From positions 12,718,501 to 12,782,500 of the forward strand of contig WOAB01000568.1 in the NCBI GenBank assembly GCA_027886185.1: DNA of 64,000 nt. Direction: 5' to 3'. Numbering within the stretch: the first letter of the stretch is position 1; every line of letters begins with the position of its first letter. Below are positions 54,480 to 64,000 of the stretch, in pieces. Source of the stretch: Rheum nobile (Eukaryota; Streptophyta; Magnoliopsida; Caryophyllales; Polygonaceae). The notes under the pieces were generated by a model. The model saw nothing but the letters and a program-made list of their open reading frames with translations, had not been told where the DNA came from and searched no databases. The position numbers and the translations under genes were made by a program.

Positions 54480-57080
54480 TCGCAAGATGATAAGCGAACT
54501 ACAGCATTCCATAGATGCGCTAAGGTATATTGCAATTCCTGTGACTCCCAAAGATTCAAGGAAACTGTTAGAGATCAACTCTGTTTAGGACCTCTATGTT
54601 AATTTTCAGTAAAGAAAATGGTCGCAATTTTTCACGATGATTGGTAAAAGAATCTTGCATGATAAAGTAGGAATGGCTACAACTCTTCAAATTAAGGACT
54701 AGATTGTTGGCCCCTTTCAAATCTAACTAATTGTATGCCAGCATATGTGCACCTAACTTGCATGATTGAGAAATGGCTTCTAAGACACAGTTGACTGAGG
54801 AATAAATTATGTCTACTTTGGTCCTTTGTGAAAAATCAAAATCCTACCCACTACACTGGAGGAACTATGGACCCAAACCCTATCCAAGTAATCTGCTAGA
54901 AAATGAAAGAGTTGAATTTCTAGGAATGACACATGGAGTTTAGAACCACAAAGCTGAAAACCATATGGAGAATTGTCACGGAGTTTAATATCCAGGACAA
55001 AGAGGTAGAGGAGGCAAATTATTAAATCAAAAGTAGATAGCCAAGTGTGTAATTTGCATAAGAACTACTGACAGAGTGAAACACTAAGTCAGTTAAGCCC
55101 TACTTTAGGACCAAATCTAATATACATGGTGCTGTTTGAAAACAAAAAAAAATGCCTATTTAATTTAGGGTAATTAGCATTTAACCAGTCCTTATATAGG
55201 GCATGTCGTACAAGTCTTCCCTTACTTCCAACCCTAAAATTATTTGTAAACGATTAGGTTTCCAAAAAATCATGATAATATCTTTATATCAAGGTGTTTA
55301 CAATGATCAATCAAGCGTTTTACTATTATCTGCATTGAATAAGTAACAAATTCTAACGTTTCTATGCTGAGGGCAGTGACTTGTAAGTAGAGTATCAGTT
55401 ATGGTGGTTACATGAAAATTTTCCTATATAAGGGTGTTTATATGTATTTTAACCATAAAATTAGTAGAGATTGTGAGAAGTGATAGTGGTAACTAATAAC
55501 TTTTTACAAGTGCTACTAGATTAGAACTCGTGCTGCACAATTTGAGCTTCTATTATATCGAATTTATATGCTTATAATTATATTTATATGTATATATATC
55601 GCATTATTTTACTTTCTTATAGATATTGCTACACTATTGTAATATAGATGGAGACTTGTGAAGGCTCATGTTGGGTTGTGCTTTGACAATTTGCCATTTG
55701 GGGTAGTTTGCACCTACACAAATTTGAACCAGAAAATTATACTATCTGTTTCATCTGACAATGTGAAGATAGTGAGTACAGGGTACCTCCATAGTCTGCT
55801 ACAACTTTCATTGTTTAGCTTGGATTATGTTTCGCTTCTTTTACCCCTTCTAATTTATAATGTACTCTTTAACTCTGTATTTTTCTACTTATGGTGCTTT
55901 CTTTATTCGCGTTCTAGCATGAGGTTCTTTTGCTCACAACTTTTGCATATATCATTAAATCCTTATCGTTTTGGTAGTCCTACATAAAGGTTATTGACTA
56001 TGTTATTGCAACTTTTAGGCATCAAGTAAACAAGTTCTCGACTACAAGGCTACTACTATTTATACATGTTGAATTGACACAACTTTTAGGCATCAAGTGA
56101 CAAGTTCACAAGGCTACTGCTATTTATACATGTTGAATCAACACTTTTGAACCGAAGCTATTAAATTCTGGTTCTCATTTCCCTTTCAAGAACTTGGGTG
56201 GAGTTACCCATGTCATATATGTTGCAATGCAGAACTATGCTTTGTCAGGATGCTTTTTTTAATATTATTTACAGTTACAGCCTTGCTGAAACGAGGAGTA
56301 TGGTTCTGAAGCAGACGGTGGTTCATTGCAGGGAATGATTTATTTCTAGCTCACGAGAATTTGGAGCATTTAGTTATGGTGGAGAAGGTTTTAGGTGTAT
56401 TAACCAAGGTATGCTTTAGATGCAGAGTATGTGGCTCCTTTATGAACTCCTAATGTAGTTGTAGAAGCATTTCTAGATGTACATATGTCAAGTGTTGCTT
56501 AATTTTGTTGCAAGTCTTATTTTATCAAAAAATCGTACCATTGTTCTCATGTTAATCACTGCTTCACACCTCTGTACTGTTTTTGGCGGTTCAGTTGGAA
56601 TCTAAGATGTAAATAAGGAGGGAAAGGTTGAAGTGACCCGAAAAGGCATCAGAGCTATTCAGAGAGAACCTCGTCTCCAATTTAATTTTATAAACCTAAG
56701 ATTTATCAGTCTTGCATTGTTGATAGTTTAGACTAAACATGATCCTAAATCAATTCCTTCTACCACTAGTGTCTGTTGCAGAACCGATGCAAAGTGTAGA
56801 TCACTCAACTGATCGAAGATCTAATTGACCTTTTGCAAACTGTGCTACGTACATTAAAACCTTCCAGGTGAATAACAGCTCGGGAGTCTCTTCTTTGAAT
56901 TTCATTCTACTTTACCCTATGGATTCTGTAGTTTAATTCTTTTCTATTCTAAAAAGATCATTTTTGCACTGAAAACTTCCTGCAGACAGTGTTATCTTGA
57001 ACACGGAGCATGTACAGAAAAAAAGAATATGAAAGAAATAGCAATCAAAGAAATGAAGACCGATCCGGGGTTTGTCCAGC
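54480..57080. other. Mostly non-coding; one possible exon
   Basis: A stretch at about 55658-55790 (KAHVGLCFDNLPFGVVCTYT and on) looks exon-like and is followed by intron-like AT-rich DNA; it might be a further exon of the broken gene upstream. A direct repeat (CAACTTTTAGGCATCAAGT then TATTTATACATGTTGAAT) lies at about 56009 and 56079. Nothing else supported. Confidence 0.35.
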
Positions 57081-57082
57081 TT

Positions 57083-58294
57083 TCAGCGTTTTGTTATACA
57101 TTGGCTGGAGATGACAACCCCGCTAGGAGGGCCTTTGGTTACGATCTTGCAATGACTGTACAACCAATATGAATAATGAAAAATGCTCCCGAGCTTGAAG
57201 CGGGCGTGGAAGTAGCCATCAAGTTCGAAGGTAATCTTGTTGCCCTGTATCTGCTTTATCAGCTGCTGTGTGATGAGCAGCGGGAGTCGAATCTGGCTGC
57301 CCACCATCTCCACCCGGGCGAACTTGTGCTCCAACTTCCCGGCCTCGAAAGGCTCGATATACTGGTTGGCGATGAGGTTGCTTTCGTATCTAAGCTTGAG
57401 CACTATGAAGTTGAGGTCGACGCTCATCTTCTTGTTGGGGTTGGTGAAGTTGACAAGCAGAGTGAGGTCCGCGTTGAGGAGGTAGCCCATGTCCAGGTAC
57501 GCAGCGTTGAGCGAGGCATCCGAGATCTCGAAGTGGGGGCTTCGGGGGCGGTAGGCCAGGTAGATTATGAGGATCAGGATCCCCCCCAAGATAATGACCA
57601 CCCACAAGATGACGCAGAACACTGCAATGAACCAAGTGCACGGGTTGGTCCGGTTCGGAGATGGGTATATCAGGTTCTGCTCCTTAGACGGCCGCCAACG
57701 ATCGGGCTCCTCAGTTGGCGGGCCCTGCCTACGTGGAGGAGGCTGATGGGGACGCGGCTGAGTCGGCCCGTCATGGCTGGCCTGGTGCGGCTCCAGTGGC
57801 CAGTGGTCTTGACTAGGCTCGTGAGGGTGCATCGGCCAATGATCATGGCTTGTTGGTGGGGCAGCGAGCTCGTACTCGGGCTGCTGGGGCCGAGGGTTCG
57901 TTTCCCGCCCTGGCTGCTGGCGGGAGGGCCCCGGTCGGTACTCAGGCTGGTCGGCCCGGGGGTTTGGCTGTGGTTGTTGCCGATGGGATGCCACAGGCTC
58001 GACCGGGGGAGGTAGCCGGACATGAACGGGCCGCTCCTGGGGCCTTAGTTTCCTCCCGGGATGGTGGGCCCGAGGGCTCGGCTGTAGTGGTGGTGGATGG
58101 TTGGGGACAGGCTCGACGGCAGGAGGTAGGCGCGGCCTGATTTTCTTGCCAGGCTGCGGACGGGAGGGCCCCGGCTGGTCACTGGGAGGCCGGGGCGGGT
58201 CTCTGGGCCAGAAGTGAGGGTTGGTTTCGCCATGCCAAGACATTGAATTCAGTGTTGTTAGCTTGAGAGAGGGGAGTGGGAAAGCGGTATGCAA
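57083..58294 (-). CDS. NDR1/HIN1-like (LEA_2) membrane protein with long proline-rich N-terminus
   Basis: An intact 403-codon frame on the minus strand. A proline/arginine/glutamine-rich cytosolic segment (residues about 20-215) contains an internal repeat: RLPPAVEPVPNHPPP and RLPPPVEPVASHRQQ, each followed by P.PRA..P. One transmembrane helix (about 221-248, TWFIAVFCVILWVVIILGG) is followed by the extracytosolic LEA_2 domain with NADLTLLVNFTNPNKKMSVD (274-293) and YIEPFEAGK. The second Met (MSWHGETNPHFW, 58243) is a likely alternative start, giving 386 residues. TGTAAATAAGC about 170 bp upstream (minus strand, about 58417-58427) could be the TATA box. Relatives act at the plasma membrane in defence and wall-membrane contact; the exact role is unknown. 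No intron. This is the only clearly intact non-transposon gene here. Confidence 0.9.
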   Translation of the reverse strand: MHTAFPLPSLKLTTLNSMSWHGETNPHFWPRDPPRPPSDQPGPSRPQPGKKIRPRLPPAVEPVPNHPPPLQPSPRAHHPGRKLRPQERPVHVRLPPPVEPVASHRQQPQPNPRADQPEYRPGPSRQQPGRETNPRPQQPEYELAAPPTSHDHWPMHPHEPSQDHWPLEPHQASHDGPTQPRPHQPPPRRQGPPTEEPDRWRPSKEQNLIYPSPNRTNPCTWFIAVFCVILWVVIILGGILILIIYLAYRPRSPHFEISDASLNAAYLDMGYLLNADLTLLVNFTNPNKKMSVDLNFIVLKLRYESNLIANQYIEPFEAGKLEHKFARVEMVGSQIRLPLLITQQLIKQIQGNKITFELDGYFHARFKLGSIFHYSYWLYSHCKIVTKGPPSGVVISSQCITKR

Positions 58295-58626
58295 AGAAGA
58301 CGTGATTGGGAAAAGGAATATGGGTTATACAGAAGCTAGTTGGATGGAGTGGAGGGAAAGACAGGGATTTGGCTTTTGAAAACCGAGAAAGATTGGTGGA
58401 AAGGGAAAGCATCGGTGCTTATTTACACGCTTCAAGGCAACTAATCTTTATTCATGATTATGCTTCTCAATATTAATAGAAAACACTCTCAATGATTTGG
58501 GAAAGGTCAGAACAAACAAGCAGGAAGGGTGAATTTACATATGTAGCATACTTTCTTCATGTCATTGATTAGATTAAATTGTTTTTCATACCAAGAAATA
58601 ACGCAACAAGAAATTACCCCGCATAA

Positions 58627-59182
58627 CTAGTTTAATTCTCGTGTCCCTGCACGAATTGGTTTATCACGAAATTTGTTTATCAGATTATTATTTAGATACT
58701 TAAAAAGGTAAATTATATCTTTAATGTATTTATGGAAGAAAATTGTACAATTTATTTGATTCCTTCATAATCTATGCAAGGAAAAAAAATTAAGATTTTG
58801 ATTCACTTCATTTTCAGAAGTCGCGATCTTGATATTCATAAGATCACCAACTAATATGTATAGTATATTAGGAAATGATTAAATATTTGTTATATATTTT
58901 CATATTTTAAAAGGTAAAATTATATTTTCAAAATATTTATGGAAAAAAGTAGATTAAAATAATTGGGGAGCGTGTGCAAATCAGGCTATTATAGATAGTA
59001 ATTTTATTTTGTTTGATTTTATTAGTTTTTTTACATATCTGTCGAAAAAATATGAGGCGACACATGGCAAATTGAATACAGAGACGCCATGTGACAGCGT
59101 AAATTTCGGGCTCATTCTGCGAACGCCATGTGACGCAATCCGTATTCTGCTTTAGTAATTATATAGTAGATTATATAGTAGA
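58627..59182 (-). mobile_element. 556-bp non-autonomous Helitron
   Basis: Minus-strand 5' end TCTACTATATAATC preceded by A (59183); an equally good start is 12 bp inward, since TCTACTATATAAT occurs twice. The 3' end has hairpin TCGTG-CAGGGA-CACGA (58654-58639), then GAATTAAA and CTAG (58630-58627) followed by T. The 5' part has a repeated GTCACATGGCGT word. Non-coding. Confidence 0.75.
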
Positions 59183-60804
59183 TTATAACTTCATAACTAG
59201 CTTTTTCATTTAAGAAAAATCGTAAAATATATTTTAGAAGTAGCTTTCGATAGGACACTGGTTTGACAAAATTCAATCTAATTATAAATATCTCATCTAA
59301 ATAATCTTATATGTATACTAAGATAAATTAAATGTTGTTTTAATTAATAGTATTTAAATATTTTAAAATTTTTAAGTAGATATTTATTGTTTGTGAAACA
59401 AGATTATTTTAAAATTAATGTAAATAGTTTTAAGAGACTATATATTATTATATCATTTAACTAATTTGTCACACCTTTATATTTTTAAATTTACAAAGTA
59501 ATACATTTTCAAGATTTGTTTGAAGTCTTGATATCTAATCTACTATATAATACTAGTATAAACCTAGTTAATTAAGATCAATTATCGATTTGACATTATG
59601 CTACATCATCTATTGTTACATGTCTACCCACATCGTGTCACATTATTAGATTTTTTTTTCTATTATTATATTATTGAATAAAATATTTTAGCTATGATTT
59701 TGATTTCATTTTCAACATATATATTATTCACGTATGTTCTTGATTTTCATATTAGAATATATATTAGACATTTTTTTAATATTCTTTTTTTAATTTTTTT
59801 ATATTATTAGTCACATTTTATTCAATTTTTTTAATTCATTTATTTATAGGTATAAGACATGATTCAACATATTTTGTATGTACGAAATCACATTGATCTT
59901 TGTTAATTGAATATTAGTAGAATTTTTATCTTAATTTAATTTATATTGTCACTAGTTATATATTTTTTTATTTTTTTAATATTTTAAAATATGAAATTTA
60001 TATAATTTTACTAGTTAAAAAATATATATATAAATTTTACCAAACCCTATACAGAACACGAGAACTAAGCTATAAGGATGAAATATGCAAATGACGTGAG
60101 GTTACGTGGGGAGAAACCATAGTCTTCGTTTTTTTATTTGGAAACTTTTTTTTATAAGGTAAGAATTCGATTTATCTCATATAACGATATAAGGTAAATT
60201 AATAGGCCAATAAATTGGTATTCGGACACACCGACATGAAAACAAACAACAAAACAAGCAAGAAAATACAACAAAGTAAAAAAAAAGTTTAATACAATCT
60301 TGGGAGAGAAGTGAATAAAGCACTAAGAAGCGTTATTAGACAACGGGTCAGACAGAACAGTGCAGAATGGACCACCATGACGTTGCCCTCACCTAAATAA
60401 GGGATCTTCAGGGGTCTCGACCACCTTGATGTTGTCCCATAGCAAGGGAATCTTCAAGAGTCTCGCACATGACCAACCACGTCCGGAACAACTCGAACTC
60501 TACACAAAAAAGACTCCAAATTTGCTAAGAAGTATTGACAATCAAGTTTGAATCAACGGGTCAAGAAAGAGATAAGGATTAAAGATCAACTCTAAACATT
60601 ATCCAAAGACGAGCAATTTCAATATGCTTATGATCAAAGAGATGCAAGAAAGCCCAAAGAAACTTCTTCACCCCTAATGGTTTAGATCACTTATAAGTGT
60701 GCTAGTTTTCCATTTCTACAGTTATAATTCTTTTATATATGAGATTAAGGATGCAAGGTATTAATTTCTTTTTAGTACGGTTTTCTTTATTCTGGTTGTC
60801 AATT
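59183..60804. other. AT-rich intergenic DNA
   Basis: Very AT-rich to about 60060, then moderately AT-rich. No ORF, RNA gene or terminal repeat that I can support. A second Helitron-like start (TCTACTATATAATAC at about 59538) has no matching 3' end. Confidence 0.5.
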
Positions 60805-61006
60805 ATGTACATAGTTTTGAGAAGAGCAAAACTATTGAAAAGCTTGAGCGGAAGGATAATCCTCTGAATGATTAATGAGGAGGCTGATACAATATATACA
60901 TCGTTCAATGGAAACTAGGGTAAAAGAATCAAATCCTAACTACCAAAAATAACAACTAAAGATATGGATACATATATATCAGAATATCTTTAATATCTGT
61001 CTAATA
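60805..61006 (-). repeat. 3' LTR of a copia element (ends approximate)
   Basis: On the minus strand the LTR follows the polypurine tract GAGGGGGAG (61015-61007) and starts TATTAGACAG, where TGTTAGA would be expected. The other end is set at TGTACATAG (60805), the first good TG on the plus strand, which is a guess. About 200 bp would be short but acceptable for Ale-type elements. Confidence 0.5.
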
Positions 61007-61013
61007 CTCCCCC

Positions 61014-64000
61014 TCAAGTTGGAGCATGGAGGTCACGAATGCCCAACTTAGAGAGAAGGTAGGAGAACTGCGGGCGTCCCAATGCCTTCGTGAAAATATC
61101 AGCAGGTTGCTCGGAAGTGCGCACATGGGAAGTAGCAATCGTCCCGACAGTAATGAGATCCCGTACGAAGTGACAATCAACTTCAATGTGTTTGGTACGC
61201 TCATGAAATACGGGATTAGATGAGATGTGCAACGCAACTTGGCTATCACAATGAAGTAGCATGGAAGAATGATGATGAACCCCAAGCGAGCGGAGAAAGG
61301 CCTTTAGCCAAATAAGCTCACAACAAGCAGACGCCATAGAGCGATATTCAGCCTCAGCAGACGAGCGAGAGACAGTAGGTTGCTTCTTGGTCTTCCACGA
61401 GATAGGCGACTCACCAAGATGCACGATAAAGCCAGTAAGAGATCTACGAGTGAGGGGACAAGCAGCCCAGTCAGAGTCACAATGAGCCGTGAGTTGCAAA
61501 GAACTCCCCTTGGAAAGAATAAGACCTTGGCCAGGATGGCCCTTGATGAAGCGGAGAACCCGAAGAGCCGCATGCCAGTGTTCAACCTTCGGATTCTGCA
61601 TGAACTGAGACAAGATATGAACTGAGTAGGACAGTTCAGGCCGAGTGAACGTCAAGTAAATGAGCTTGCCAACTAAGCGTCGATATTGATCGGGGCATGA
61701 GTAGGTAGGACCCGTAGCCTGAGCAAGATTGTGATTCTGCGGAAGCGGTGTATCAACAGGCTTGGCTCCCAAAAGACCCGATTCAGACAAAATCTCAAGA
61801 GCATATTTCCTTTGACTAAGGAAAAGGCCAGCTGAACTGTGGGCAATCTCAATGCCCAAAAAATACTTAAGTATTCCCAGATCCTTCATATGAAAGCAAG
61901 AACTCAAATAACGCTTAAACTTGGAAATGTCTGTCTCATCATTGCCTGCAATTATTAGATCATCAACATAGACCAACACATGCAGGGCATTTCCATGGCG
62001 AACAATAGAGAAAAGGGAGTAATCAGCATAAGAACGAGTAAAGCCAAAAGCAAGCAAAGCAGATGCAAGTTTGGCAAACCAGTTCCGGGGAGCCTGTCGC
62101 AAACCATACAAAGATTTGCGTAGACGACATACTTTGTCGGAGGACGCTGAAAAACCAGGAGGAAGACGCATGTAGACCTCATCATGAAGATCACCATGGA
62201 GAAAAGCATTGTGGACATCCATCTGATGGAGATGCCACCCCTTAATTGCAGCCACAGATAGTAAGGTACGAACAGAGGTCATCTTGGCCACAGGTGCAAA
62301 GGTTTCAGTGAAGTCGATACCTTCAACTTGGTTGTTGCCAAGAACCACTAGACGAGCCTTATAACGCTCAATGGACCCATCCGAGTTGTACTTGATGCGA
62401 AACACCCATTTACAACCAATGGGTTTCTTGTGAGCAGGCAAAGGAACAAGATCCCATGTTTCATTGGTGACCAAAGCATCAAGTTCAGCACGCATAGCAG
62501 CGCGCCACTTAGAGTCGCGAACGGCCTCAGAGAAACTCGTCGGTTCACGACCAGCAGTAACAGCTGCAAGAAACTGAACATGCCCAGCAGAAAACTTGTC
62601 AGAAGACACAAAGTGTGCTAAGGGATAGAGAGTACCTGAGGAAGATGATTGGACGGGATTTGTGGAGGGAGCGGAGGGGTCTATGCGGCGAGTAGTGTTG
62701 CAGACATAATCATTCAGACGAGCAGGCGCCTGTTTAGAACGTATACTTCGACGTGCAACACTAGAGGGTGGAACAACCTCATCTGAGACTGTTGCAGGAG
62801 CAACTGAAGAATCAACCGGCAAAGAAGTGACAGGAGGTGGATCAGCCAAGGGTAGGGTCGACCCATCATCAATGAAATCAGTGTCATAAGCAGAAGGCGG
62901 AAGCTCTGTGTGTCGCTGGCATGAGACGTCACCGAGCAGTAAAGCAGGAGTACTGTAAGGAAAACTCTGCTCCAGAAATACTACATCTCTAGAAGTAGAG
63001 ATCGTACCAGTACTGGGATCCAAGACACGCCAACCCTTCTTGCCATATGGATAGCCAAGAAAGACACAAGGGCGACTACGAGCAGCAAACTTGTCGCGTT
63101 GCCTCGGGATGACGGAAACATAACACAAACACCCAAACACCCGAAGATAAGTGTAATCTGGGGGCTTCTGAAATAGCAAATCATAGGGCGTCTTACCCTG
63201 AAGGAGAGTAGTGGGAGTGCGATTGATGAGATAAGCAGCAGTAAGTACACACTCACCCCAATATTTCAGAGGAAGAGAACCTTGAAACCGGAGAGCACGG
63301 GCAACGTTGAGCAAATGACGATGCTTACGTTCGGCTCTCCCATTCTGTTGTGGAGTAGCCACACATGACGTCTCAAAGAGTATTCCTGTACTGTCAAAGA
63401 AACCACGCAAGGGTAGAAACTCTGTTCCATTATCAGAACGAAACTGCTTGATCTGCTTCCCGAATTGCTTATGAGCAAAGGCACAAAAGTTCTGAACAAG
63501 CTGAACCACTCCAGTTTTAGAAGCAATGAGGTATACCCAAACACATCGAGAGTAATCATCAACCAAAGTCAGGAAATAAGATGCACCACAAGTAGAGACA
63601 ACACTGTAAGGTCCCCAAACATCAGCATGAATTAACTCAAACAAATCAGATGCTTTATTGCCACTAAGCGGGAAACATGAACGTGTTTGTTTTGCCTTGA
63701 AACAAATAGTACAAGGTTCTTTATTAGCTAAATCAATAGAACTAATGCCAGGAAAGCTAGATAACACTGAAAATGAGGGATGCCCCAAACGAGCATGCCA
63801 GAGGGAAGTCGCTGAAACAGTAGCAGCATGTCCAACAGCAGGAAGACGACTCGCATAGGTTAGCCAATAGACCCCGTCCCGCGCCTCACCCACTCCAATC
63901 ACTGTCCTCATAGTGCGGTCCTGAATCACACACAACTTATCAGTCATAGTAACAATGCAGCGGAAATCAGAAATCAGACTCTGAAATGAAATCAAATTGC
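61014..64000 (-). CDS. Ty1/copia (Ale-like) pol: integrase, reverse transcriptase, RNase H
   Basis: One uninterrupted frame of at least 993 codons, open at the window edge (reading enters as NLISFQSL; gag and protease lie outside). Counting from 63995: pre-integrase zinc region LWHARLGHPS (65-74) and CTICFKAKQTRSC; integrase core aspartates D125 (HADVWGP) and D188 (FRSDNGTEF) and E222 (NGRAERKH); RT from WVFRIKYNSDGS (530) with QMDVHNAFLHGDL and the catalytic YVDD (676-679); RNase H with HCDSDWAACP and SSAEAEYRS. It ends GIRDLHAPT, and its TGA stop overlaps the polypurine tract. All visible catalytic residues are present, so it may be young. Ale lineage is inferred from the C-terminal LHAPT ending and short LTR. 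Confidence 0.93.
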   Translation of the reverse strand, partial: NLISFQSLISDFRCIVTMTDKLCVIQDRTMRTVIGVGEARDGVYWLTYASRLPAVGHAATVSATSLWHARLGHPSFSVLSSFPGISSIDLANKEPCTICFKAKQTRSCFPLSGNKASDLFELIHADVWGPYSVVSTCGASYFLTLVDDYSRCVWVYLIASKTGVVQLVQNFCAFAHKQFGKQIKQFRSDNGTEFLPLRGFFDSTGILFETSCVATPQQNGRAERKHRHLLNVARALRFQGSLPLKYWGECVLTAAYLINRTPTTLLQGKTPYDLLFQKPPDYTYLRVFGCLCYVSVIPRQRDKFAARSRPCVFLGYPYGKKGWRVLDPSTGTISTSRDVVFLEQSFPYSTPALLLGDVSCQRHTELPPSAYDTDFIDDGSTLPLADPPPVTSLPVDSSVAPATVSDEVVPPSSVARRSIRSKQAPARLNDYVCNTTRRIDPSAPSTNPVQSSSSGTLYPLAHFVSSDKFSAGHVQFLAAVTAGREPTSFSEAVRDSKWRAAMRAELDALVTNETWDLVPLPAHKKPIGCKWVFRIKYNSDGSIERYKARLVVLGNNQVEGIDFTETFAPVAKMTSVRTLLSVAAIKGWHLHQMDVHNAFLHGDLHDEVYMRLPPGFSASSDKVCRLRKSLYGLRQAPRNWFAKLASALLAFGFTRSYADYSLFSIVRHGNALHVLVYVDDLIIAGNDETDISKFKRYLSSCFHMKDLGILKYFLGIEIAHSSAGLFLSQRKYALEILSESGLLGAKPVDTPLPQNHNLAQATGPTYSCPDQYRRLVGKLIYLTFTRPELSYSVHILSQFMQNPKVEHWHAALRVLRFIKGHPGQGLILSKGSSLQLTAHCDSDWAACPLTRRSLTGFIVHLGESPISWKTKKQPTVSRSSAEAEYRSMASACCELIWLKAFLRSLGVHHHSSMLLHCDSQVALHISSNPVFHERTKHIEVDCHFVRDLITVGTIATSHVRTSEQPADIFTKALGRPQFSYLLSKLGIRDLHAPT

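Noticed and set aside
57176..58015. Long plus-strand ORF (279 codons) opposite the LEA_2 gene
   Set aside because: Shadow of the GC-rich minus-strand gene; composition and lack of any motif fit an antisense frame.
59538..60060. Second Helitron starting TCTACTATATAATAC on the plus strand
   Set aside because: No hairpin followed by CTRR was found downstream in the AT-rich sequence.
1..64000. tRNA, rRNA or snRNA genes
   Set aside because: Looked for cloverleaf A/B-box pairs and conserved rRNA words by eye; only tRNA-complementary primer sites (38605, 46296) were found.

Overview
The window is plant nuclear DNA, most likely from a eudicot with a repeat-rich genome. The evidence is plant-type LTR retrotransposons (Tat-like and Tekay-like Ty3/gypsy, Ale-like Ty1/copia), plant LINEs with a DUF4283/zinc-knuckle ORF1 and a plant-type RNase H, hAT and Helitron DNA transposons, a FAR1-type Mutator transposase, and one ordinary plant gene of the NDR1/HIN1-like (LEA_2) family. 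The species cannot be told from the sequence. No rRNA, tRNA or CRISPR locus was seen. Almost all coding sequence is transposon-derived and most of it is broken.

Layout. 1-3.3 kb: 3' part of a Tat-like gypsy element (integrase, then a 14-copy 55-bp tandem array, then UTR/LTR sequence with strong palindromes). 3.3-29.3 kb: a decayed territory holding a Ulp1-type protease pseudogene (+), a second split gene (+) and a FAR1/MULE transposase pseudogene (-). Its introns and flanks are filled with a degenerate 22-23-bp repeat built on the core GTGCAC. This territory was hit by a 694-bp hAT-like element (TSD GAGGCAAC), an 8,055-bp hAT element (TSD GTGACAAC), a 385-bp hAT-like MITE (TSD ATCACAAC) and a 2,436-bp solo LTR (TSD AGTAT). 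The large hAT carries a 4.1-kb Helitron between its left end and its transposase, and that Helitron holds exons of the DNA-repair helicase XPD and a SHAQKYF MYB fragment.

29.8-35.0 kb: a LINE with an internal deletion, split by a 1.3-kb solo LTR. 36.0-46.0 kb: a complete but coding-poor gypsy element (TSD GCGAG) whose LTRs contain a second, inner copy of the element's own polypurine-tract/LTR-start junction and a hairpin-forming 20-bp repeat (2 copies in one LTR, 7 in the other). It landed in the 5' LTR of an older copia element, whose gag and early pol follow to about 48.9 kb. 50.3-51.3 kb: an AT-rich 26-bp minisatellite. 51.3-53.8 kb: a 5'-truncated LINE. 53.8-57 kb: a frameshifted coiled-coil pseudogene and unassigned DNA. 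57.1-58.3 kb: the intact LEA_2 gene (-). 58.6-59.2 kb: a short Helitron (-). 60.8-64 kb: the 3' half of an apparently intact copia element (-) running off the window.

The genes do not form a pathway. The window is best read as layers of insertions. Several layers can be ordered: gypsy after copia (36-49 kb), Helitron after hAT, hAT and MITEs after the GTGCAC territory, and solo LTR after LINE. The observations most worth follow-up are the phased GTGCAC arrays, the XPD/MYB-carrying Helitron inside a hAT element, the composite LTR, and a shared GCGACCGC hairpin core in three different LTRs.
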